Assembly (NCBI GenBank): GCA_904420255.1
Contig: CAJFUT010000035.1
Coordinates: 1-10,358 of the forward strand
Direction of reading: 5' to 3'
DNA from: an uncultured Angelakisella sp.
GTDB lineage: Bacteria; Bacillota; Clostridia; Oscillospirales; Ruminococcaceae
Length of the DNA: 10,358 bases
Part shown: positions 1 through 5,431 of the stretch, piece by piece
Position numbering within the stretch: position 1 is the stretch's first letter
How the letters are laid out: each line of letters opens with the position of its first letter
The notes under the pieces: generated by a model
The model's input: only the letters and a program-made list of their open reading frames with translations
Told to the model about the DNA's origin: nothing
Databases searched by the model: none
Translations under genes and position numbers: made by a program

Positions 1-3
1 CAA

Positions 4-32
4 TTGACATCGGGGCAAAAAGCGATTATACT
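4..32 (+). promoter_or_regulatory. Sigma-70/SigA-type promoter for the catabolic operon
   Basis: TTGACA at 4-9 and TATACT at 27-32 are separated by exactly 17 bases, so this is close to a consensus housekeeping promoter. Transcription should start near 39-40. It points at the amidohydrolase gene starting at 144 and would drive the four-gene unit. The hairpin at 51-82 lies directly in its expected transcript. Confidence 0.8.
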
Positions 33-50
33 TTACCTCGTTGGGCAAGG

Positions 51-82
51 GCGCCGGGAGAGGGGATCTCGCGGCGCTTTTT
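51..82 (+). terminator. Terminator-like hairpin in the leader (possible attenuator)
   Basis: GCGCCG (51-56) pairs with CGGCGC (72-77). After one G-G mismatch, GAGA (58-61) pairs with TCTC (67-70), leaving a GGGGA loop. The stem is followed at once by TTTTT (78-82), the form of an intrinsic terminator. It lies between the promoter at 4-32 and the start codon at 144, so it would stop most transcripts about 43 bases long unless overridden. It could instead be the terminator of a gene left of the window that happens to overlap this promoter region. Confidence 0.6.
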
Positions 83-143
83 GGTACGCGGCCCCGGCTC
101 CGGCGGCGCCTGCCGGGTCCGCCCCGGGAAAGGGAGGAATTGG

Positions 144-1727
144 ATGAGAAGATTGTGGTACAACGGGACGGTGATCTCGATGGACCCCGGGATGACCCGC
201 TATGAGGCCGTGGGTGTGGAACAGGGGAAGATCGTCTTCCTCGGCACCACCCGGGAGGCCCTGGCCCGGGATTGGGACGAGGCCCGGGACCTGCAGGGCG
301 CCTGCGTCCTCCCCGGGTTTACCGACAGCCATATGCACCTGCTCCACTACGCTTGGCTGCAAAGGAACCTCTCCCTCTTTGGGGCCGGGTCGGTGGAGGA
401 GGTGGTCCGGCGGTGCCGGGAGCGGATCCTGCGGGACCGGCCGGGATACCTCATCGCTCAGGGCTGGAACCAGAATTCCATGGCGGAGGGACGGATGCCC
501 ACCCGCCGGGACCTGGATCAAGCCTCGGAGGAGGTGCCCATCTGCGCCCTGCGGGCCTGCCTCCACATCGCCGCCTGCAATTCCGCCATGCTCCGGCGGA
601 TCCGGGCCCTGCCCCATCTGGAGCCGGAGGTGCTGGCCAAGGTGGATTTCGACCAAGGCATCCTCCGGGAGGAGGCAGTCCACCTCTACCGGGAGGTGAT
701 CCCCCCCGAGGATGACCAGTCGGTTCGGGAGATGATCCTGCTGGCCCAGCGGGACCTGAACGCCGCCGGCATCACCTGCGTCCATACCGACGACCTGCGG
801 ACCATCGCCGGCTTCGACCCCTTCCGCCTCATCGCCCTGTTCCGGGAGATGGAGGCCCGGGGGGAGCTGACGGTGCGGATTTATGAGCAATGCCAGCTTT
901 CGCCGGAGGAGTTCGAAAGGTTCCAGGCGGTGCGCAGCGACCCCGGCGACCGGGAAAGCCTTTTCCGCACCGGCCCCCGGAAGCTCCTCCAGGACGGCTC
1001 CCTGGGGGCTCGCTCCGCCGAAATGGAGGCGGGCTACCAGGACGACCCGGGGAACTTCGGCATCCCCGCCTACACCGAGGAGGAGCTGTTCCAGATGGTG
1101 GACGCGGCCCAGCGGGCCCGGATGGACGTGGCGGTTCACGCCATCGGCGACCTGGCCCTCCGAAAGGTCTGCGCCGCCGTGGACCGGGCGGAGCGGGAGC
1201 ATCCCTGGCCGGGTCGCCGCCACGGCGTCGTCCACGCCCAGACCACCCCGCCCGCCCTGCTCCGGGAGATGAAGCGCCTGGGGCTCCAGGCCTATATCCA
1301 GCCCATCTTCATCGATGCGGATATGGAGATCATCGCCCAGCGGGTGGGGGAGGAGCGGGCCGGGCACTGCTATAACTGGAGGACCATGGAGGAGCTGGGA
1401 ATCCCCCTCAGCGGTGGCTCCGACTGCCCGGTGGAGCCCTTCGATGTGCTGGACAACATCCGCGCCGCCGTCACCCGGAAAAACCGCCGGGGGACCCGGT
1501 CCTGTCTGCCGGAGCAGGCCCTGACGGTGGAGCAGGCCCTCCGGCTCTTCACCTCCGGCGCCGCCTGGCCCAGCCACGACGAGGGGGTCCGGGGCACCCT
1601 GGAGCTGGGCCGCCAGGCCGACCTGGCGGTGCTGGACCGGGATCTTTTCGCCGTCCCCCCCGATACCTTTCCCCAGGCGGTTGTCCTGGAAACGGTTCTC
1701 GCCGGCCGCACCGTTTACCGGCGGTGA
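144..1727 (+). CDS. YtcJ-type metal-dependent amidohydrolase
   Basis: This 527-residue protein belongs to the amidohydrolase superfamily, YtcJ/N-substituted formamide deformylase branch (amidohydrolase_3), cytosolic TIM-barrel enzymes that hydrolyse C-N bonds in amides, formamides or imides. Visible signatures, in order, are an N-terminal beta-sandwich start, the metal-binding HxH in GFTDSHMHL (H63, H65), a KLLQDGSLG block with K280, VHAIGD (H332), GVVHAQ (H364) and GGSDCPVEP (D427). The C-terminal GxxADLAVLD sandwich closure is at about residues 489-498. All expected metal ligands are present and the length fits the family. The start at 144 is chosen because GGGAGG lies just upstream; the same frame is open from 81, but that extension is basic, low in hydrophobic residues and overlaps the leader hairpin. 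It is the first gene of a four-gene operon. The substrate is unknown; family members act on very different amides. Confidence 0.9.
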   Translation: MRRLWYNGTVISMDPGMTRYEAVGVEQGKIVFLGTTREALARDWDEARDLQGACVLPGFTDSHMHLLHYAWLQRNLSLFGAGSVEEVVRRCRERILRDRPGYLIAQGWNQNSMAEGRMPTRRDLDQASEEVPICALRACLHIAACNSAMLRRIRALPHLEPEVLAKVDFDQGILREEAVHLYREVIPPEDDQSVREMILLAQRDLNAAGITCVHTDDLRTIAGFDPFRLIALFREMEARGELTVRIYEQCQLSPEEFERFQAVRSDPGDRESLFRTGPRKLLQDGSLGARSAEMEAGYQDDPGNFGIPAYTEEELFQMVDAAQRARMDVAVHAIGDLALRKVCAAVDRAEREHPWPGRRHGVVHAQTTPPALLREMKRLGLQAYIQPIFIDADMEIIAQRVGEERAGHCYNWRTMEELGIPLSGGSDCPVEPFDVLDNIRAAVTRKNRRGTRSCLPEQALTVEQALRLFTSGAAWPSHDEGVRGTLELGRQADLAVLDRDLFAVPPDTFPQAVVLETVLAGRTVYRR

Positions 1728-1739
1728 AAGGGAAAAACA

Positions 1740-1758
1740 AAGGGATTCTGCATCCCTT
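1740..1758 (+). repeat. Intercistronic hairpin between genes 1 and 2
   Basis: AAGGGAT (1740-1746) and ATCCCTT (1752-1758) form a perfect 7-bp stem with loop TCTGC, in the 52-base gap after the amidohydrolase stop. No T-run follows, so it does not look like a terminator. It could act in mRNA processing or stability, or set differential expression of the downstream genes. The ribosome binding site AGGAGG at 1767-1772 lies outside the stem. Confidence 0.55.
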
Positions 1759-1779
1759 GAAAGAACAGGAGGAAAAGTC

Positions 1780-2793
1780 ATGAGCGTTCTGCTTCTGAAC
1801 CGCGCCCAGGTCAAAAGCGTCATCCGCATGGAGGACGTCATCCGGGAGGTGCGCAATGTCTACCGGCTGAAATCCGAGGGGATGTCGGTGATCTGGCCCC
1901 TGGTGAATTACGAATTCACCGACCAGCACGCTGCCATGGACATCCGCTCCGGCTATGTCAAAGGGGCCCAGCTCCACGGCTTAAAGATGCTGAACAATTT
2001 CCCCAGCAACCGGGAGAAGGGCCTGCCCCCCTTCAACGGCATCATGATGGTCTACGATTCCAACACAGGCATCCCCATCGGCATCCTGGACGCCACCTAT
2101 ATCACCAATATGCGCACCGGCGCCGCCGGGGCCCTGGGGGTGGACCTGCTGGCCCGCAAGGACGCCGCCACCCTCTTTGTGCTGGGGGCGGGGAAGCAGG
2201 CCCCCTTCCAGATCGCCGCCACCCTGCTGCTGCGCCCCGGCATCCGCAAAGTCTATGTGGCCGACCCCCCGGCCCCGGAAAACGCCGTGCGGTTTGCGGA
2301 GGGCCTCCCCGGCCTCCTGGCCGCCGATTTCGGCATCGACGCCTCCGGGGTTTCCTTCGAGGCGGCGGCGGACCTGGCCCCCGCGGTGGGGGAGAGCGAC
2401 GCCATCATCACCGTCACCCCTTCGCGGAAGCCTGTCATCCGCAAGGAGTGGCTGAAGAAGGGTGTCCACCTCAGCTGCCTGGGCTCCGATATGGAGAGCA
2501 AGCAGGAGATCGAAAGCGCCATCTTCCAGGGGGCCGGCATCTACGCCGACGACCGGGCCCAGTGCATCCGGGTGGGGGAGATGGAGCTGCCCATCAAGGA
2601 GGGGGTCATCTCCCCGGAGGACATCGCCGGGGAGATCGGCGACCTCATCGCCGGGAAGGTGCCCGGCCGCCGGGATAATGAGCAGACCACCATTTTCGAC
2701 GCCACCGGCCTCTATATCCTGGACCTGGTCACCGCCCGGGTGGCCATCGACCGGGCCCGGGAGGCGGGCATCGGGATTCAGGCCGACCTGTGA
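1780..2793 (+). CDS. Ornithine cyclodeaminase/mu-crystallin family protein
   Basis: This 337-residue protein is a member of the ornithine cyclodeaminase/mu-crystallin superfamily, NAD(P)-dependent enzymes acting on amino acids or cyclic imines (cyclodeaminases, ketimine reductases, alanine or opine dehydrogenases). Evidence: KMLNNFPSN with K69, DATYITNMRTGAAGALG with R112, a Rossmann nucleotide loop VLGAGKQA (136-141), and a FDATGLYILDL C-terminal block (306-316). K69 and R112 are the substrate-carboxylate residues of the family. The loop that usually reads GxDxPGK is GSDMESK here (235-241): the catalytic-type D237 is kept but the Pro-Gly is lost, so true ornithine cyclodeaminase activity is doubtful. 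The start at 1780 has AGGAGG seven bases upstream; the frame is open further upstream but would overlap the preceding gene. The next gene begins 22 bases after its stop. Confidence 0.88.
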   Translation: MSVLLLNRAQVKSVIRMEDVIREVRNVYRLKSEGMSVIWPLVNYEFTDQHAAMDIRSGYVKGAQLHGLKMLNNFPSNREKGLPPFNGIMMVYDSNTGIPIGILDATYITNMRTGAAGALGVDLLARKDAATLFVLGAGKQAPFQIAATLLLRPGIRKVYVADPPAPENAVRFAEGLPGLLAADFGIDASGVSFEAAADLAPAVGESDAIITVTPSRKPVIRKEWLKKGVHLSCLGSDMESKQEIESAIFQGAGIYADDRAQCIRVGEMELPIKEGVISPEDIAGEIGDLIAGKVPGRRDNEQTTIFDATGLYILDLVTARVAIDRAREAGIGIQADL

Positions 2794-2815
2794 CACCAGA
2801 AAGGAGGAAAACAAC

Positions 2816-3955
2816 ATGAAGCTGGCATGGTTCGGGGTGGAGGAATGGCTCAACCCCATGGATTCCCTGGCCCGGGTGAACCTGGGCAGCAGCTGCGTCA
2901 GTGCCCTGCGGATGGATGAGCTTTTCGCCCTGACAGGGCAGGACCTGGACGCCTTCCTGGAGAAGATGCGCACCATGAGCCTGCACTACCACCACGGCGA
3001 CGCCACCGGCTCCCCCCGGATCAAGAAAGCGGTGGCGGGCATCTATCCCCATGGGAATGTCACCCCCGACCAGGTGATGATGACCCACGGGGGCACCGGC
3101 GCCAACGAGCTGGTGATCATGAGCGTCCTGGAGCCTGGGGACAACTGCGTGGTGGTGAAGCCCTCCTACCAGCAGCATTACGACATCCCCAAGGGCGTCG
3201 GCGTGGAAACCCGGGAGGTGCAGCTCCGGGCCGAGGCGGATTACCGCCTGGACCTGGATGAGGTGGAGGCCGCCTGCGACGGCCGCACCAAGCTCATCAG
3301 CTTCACCAACCCCAACAACCCCATCGGCGTCATCCTGGACGGGGCGGAACTGGCAAGGCTGGTGGAAATCGCCCGGGCCCATGACGCTTGGCTCCTCTGC
3401 GACGAGGTGTACCGGGGCCTGGAGGGGAAGGATATGCCCTCCATCCTGGACTACGGCTACCACAAGGCCATTTCGGTGAGCAGCCTTTCCAAGATGTTCT
3501 CCATGGCGGGGACCCGCATCGGCTGGATCGTCTGCCGGGATCAGGAGATGTACGAGGTGATGAAGACCCGCCGCTCCTATAACACCATCTGCTGCGGCAT
3601 TGTGGACGAGGAGATCGGCTCGGTGGCCCTGGAAAATTACGAGGCCCTCTGGGCCCGGGCCAGGAGCATCCTGCTGCCCAACCGCCAGGCGGTGGCGGAC
3701 TGGGTCCAGACCCAGCCCCACCTGCGGATGCGGGCCATGCCCATGGGCACCACCTGCCTCATCGAATACGATTACGGCATCGGCTCCGAAGCCCTGGCCC
3801 GGGACGCCATGGCCCAGGACAAGATTCTCTTTGTGCCCGGGGACTACTTCGATATGCCCGGTACCATCCGCCTGGGCTTCGGGGCCTTCCGGGACACCGG
3901 CAAGCTGCAGGCGGGGTTGGAGGCCCTGGGGAAATACCTGGAAAAGTACAACTGA
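2816..3955 (+). CDS. PLP-dependent class I/II aminotransferase
   Basis: This 379-residue protein is a fold-type I, aspartate-aminotransferase-like enzyme. The PLP Schiff-base lysine is K226 in SLSKMFSMAGTRIGW. The cofactor contacts TNPNNPIG (164-171) and LCDEVYRGL (194-202) are intact. R352 in IRLGFG is in the place of the arginine that binds the substrate carboxylate. The glycine-rich GGTGANE segment (92-98) matches the phosphate-binding region. It would transaminate an amino acid, or catalyse a related PLP reaction, in the cytosol. The N-terminus (VEEWL, then NLGSSCVSAL) recalls from memory the capreomycidine synthase (VioD)-like branch rather than classical AspC; this is tentative. The start at 2816 has AGGAGG at 2802-2807; the long upstream open frame is only a shadow of the preceding gene. 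It is the third gene of the operon. Confidence 0.9.
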   Translation: MKLAWFGVEEWLNPMDSLARVNLGSSCVSALRMDELFALTGQDLDAFLEKMRTMSLHYHHGDATGSPRIKKAVAGIYPHGNVTPDQVMMTHGGTGANELVIMSVLEPGDNCVVVKPSYQQHYDIPKGVGVETREVQLRAEADYRLDLDEVEAACDGRTKLISFTNPNNPIGVILDGAELARLVEIARAHDAWLLCDEVYRGLEGKDMPSILDYGYHKAISVSSLSKMFSMAGTRIGWIVCRDQEMYEVMKTRRSYNTICCGIVDEEIGSVALENYEALWARARSILLPNRQAVADWVQTQPHLRMRAMPMGTTCLIEYDYGIGSEALARDAMAQDKILFVPGDYFDMPGTIRLGFGAFRDTGKLQAGLEALGKYLEKYN

Positions 3956-3992
3956 CCCGGAAGGAAGCAGCCAGAACAGGAAGGAGAGCCCC

Positions 3993-5171
3993 ATGAAGAT
4001 CGATTTTCTCAGGGAGGCCCGGGGGATCCAGCAGGAGCTGCTGGAGATCCGCCGGCGCCTCCACGCCCACCCGGAAACCGGGAACCAGGAGTTTTTCACC
4101 TCCCGGCTGATCCAGGAATTTTTGCGGGAAAACGGCATCGAGGTGGAAACCATGCTGGAAACCGCCGTGGTGGGGACGCTGCGGGGGGCCCTCCCCGGCA
4201 GGACGGTGGCCTTCCGCTCGGATATGGACGCCCTGCCGGTGCAGGAGCTGACGGGGCTGCCCTACGCCTCCTGCCAGGAGGGGAAGATGCACGCCTGCGG
4301 CCACGACGTCCACATGGCCGCCCTGCTGGGGGCCGCCAAGCTCCTGGCCCGGCACCGGGACCAGCTGCGGGGGAACGTGAAGTTCTTCTTTGAGCCGGAC
4401 GAGGAGGCCTGGGGCGGCGCCAGGCGGATGATGGAGGCCGGCTGTATGGAGAACCCTCATGTGGACGCGGTGTTCGGGGCCCATGTGGACCCCAACCTGC
4501 CGGTGGGGAAGGTGGCGGTGAAATACGGCAATTTCTACGCCACCTCGGATATTTTCACCGCCGTCATCCACGGGGTCAGCTCCCACGGGGCGGAGCCCCA
4601 CAACGGCATCGACCCCGTTGTGGTGGGGGCCCAGGTGGTGCTGGCCCTCCAGACCATCCCCAGCCGCAGAATGCCCCCGGCGGAGCCCTGCGTCCTCACC
4701 ATTGGGGAATTCCACTGCGGAAACCGGTTCAGCATCATCAGCGCCGACGCCAAGCTGGTGGGACAGTACCGGGTCTTCGGGACGAAAAACCGGGAGAAGA
4801 TCAACCGCCTGGTGCCGGAGATCATCCGGGGGGTGGCCGAAGCCAACGGCGCCTCGGTGGACATCGACATCGCCTACGGCTACTCCGGCATCGTCAACCA
4901 CGACGGGGCCACCGACCTGGCGGCGGAGGCGGTAAAGGAGGTCCTGGGGGAGGAGGGCCTGGTGGTGTACCGGGAGCCTACCATGCTCACCGAGGACTTC
5001 GGCTATTTCATCGAGAACACCCCCGGATCCTTTTACCACATCGGGGTGCGCAACCCGGAGATCGGCGCCGTCCATCCCCTCCACAGCGGGAAATTCCTGG
5101 TGGACGAGGCCGCCGTGGCCATGGCGGCCGCGGTCCATGCCCAGGTGGCGGTATCCTTCCTGGAAAAATAG
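3993..5171 (+). CDS. M20 family amidohydrolase (N-acyl-amino-acid deacylase type)
   Basis: This 392-residue protein belongs to the M20D branch: hippurate hydrolase, IAA-amino acid hydrolase and N-acyl-L-amino acid amidohydrolases. These two-metal cytosolic enzymes cleave an acyl group from an amino acid. Signatures are RRLHAHPETGNQE (21-33), SDMDALP (76-82), the metal-binding MHACGHDVHMAALLG (99-113; C102, H104), EPDEEAWGGA (134-143; E137/E138), GAHVDPNLPVG (162-172; H164), the lid-domain motif SSHGAEPHNGIDP (196-208) and HPLHSGKF (361-368; H364). All expected ligands are present and the length is normal. The start at 3993 has AAGGAG at 3981-3986. It is the last gene of the operon, 37 bases after the aminotransferase. 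Being next to an aminotransferase suggests it frees the amino acid that is then transaminated (inference). Confidence 0.9.
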   Translation: MKIDFLREARGIQQELLEIRRRLHAHPETGNQEFFTSRLIQEFLRENGIEVETMLETAVVGTLRGALPGRTVAFRSDMDALPVQELTGLPYASCQEGKMHACGHDVHMAALLGAAKLLARHRDQLRGNVKFFFEPDEEAWGGARRMMEAGCMENPHVDAVFGAHVDPNLPVGKVAVKYGNFYATSDIFTAVIHGVSSHGAEPHNGIDPVVVGAQVVLALQTIPSRRMPPAEPCVLTIGEFHCGNRFSIISADAKLVGQYRVFGTKNREKINRLVPEIIRGVAEANGASVDIDIAYGYSGIVNHDGATDLAAEAVKEVLGEEGLVVYREPTMLTEDFGYFIENTPGSFYHIGVRNPEIGAVHPLHSGKFLVDEAAVAMAAAVHAQVAVSFLEK

Positions 5172-5188
5172 AATGCGGCCTTCCGCCG

Positions 5189-5224
5189 GGCGGGGCAGGG
5201 GTTTCCCTTCCCGCCTGGTTTGTT
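5189..5224 (+). terminator. Probable intrinsic terminator of the four-gene operon
   Basis: GGCGGG (5189-5194) pairs with CCCGCC (5210-5215), continued inward by AGGG (5197-5200) with CCCT (5205-5208) around a GTTT loop, with one bulged C. A moderately T-rich tail (TGGTTTGTT) follows. It begins about 18 bases after the M20 gene stop codon, the expected place for a terminator. Confidence 0.6.
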
Positions 5225-5242
5225 ATGCAAAAGCATCACAAA
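5219..5242. repeat. AT-rich inverted repeat
   Basis: TTTGT (5219-5223) and ACAAA (5238-5242) flank ATGC (5225-5228) and GCAT (5233-5236) around AAAA, with a single mismatch between the two arm segments. The dyad spans 24 bases of AT-rich sequence in otherwise GC-rich DNA. It overlaps the tail of the preceding terminator and lies about 95 bases upstream of the transporter promoter. It may be an operator or an extra hairpin. Confidence 0.5.
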
Positions 5243-5248
5243 ACGGCC

Positions 5249-5274
5249 ATGCGCCGCCTCCGGCGGTACGGCAT
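5249..5274. repeat. GC-rich palindromic element, related to the 6983-7009 hairpin
   Basis: ATGC then GCCGCC pairs with GGCGGT and GCAT around a TCC loop, with ACG bulged on the right arm. The core CCGCCTCCGGCGG plus the flanking TACGGC is nearly the reverse complement of the terminator stem at 6983-7009. No T-run follows on this strand. The two copies flank the transporter gene. Confidence 0.5.
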
Positions 5275-5309
5275 CAAAATCGCCTGTGGGCCGGGACGGC
5301 CTACCAGAA

Positions 5310-5331
5310 TAGTGGCAATATAGTGGCAATA
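5310..5331 (+). promoter_or_regulatory. Tandem 11-bp direct repeat, probable activator site
   Basis: TAGTGGCAATA occurs twice with no gap (5310-5320 and 5321-5331). The second copy ends four bases before the -35 element at 5336. A period of 11 bp places both copies on the same face of the helix next to RNA polymerase, as for a class II-type activator. The sequence does not match the LytTR-domain consensus (centred on GTT), so the binding protein is unknown. Confidence 0.65.
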
Positions 5332-5335
5332 AAAT

Positions 5336-5364
5336 TTGACGGATGGGGGGCCTGTGGATAAAAT
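5336..5364 (+). promoter_or_regulatory. Promoter of the transporter gene
   Basis: TTGACG (5336-5341) and TAAAAT (5359-5364) are separated by 17 bases. The start site would be near 5371, giving a leader of about 60 bases. The leader contains two mutually exclusive small hairpins: GCGCC/GGCGC (5393-5405) and GCCTT/AAGGC (5395-5410). Both lie just before the AGGAGG ribosome binding site (5420-5425). Confidence 0.78.
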
Positions 5365-5431
5365 TGGGAATATGGCAAGGGCCGAAACCACAGCGCCTTC
5401 GGCGCAAGGCTGCCGTTTGAGGAGGTAAAGT

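Noticed and set aside
33..1856. A 607-codon minus-strand open frame opposite the amidohydrolase
   Set aside because: Gly/Pro/His-rich composition without any motif; shadow of the intact YtcJ-type gene.
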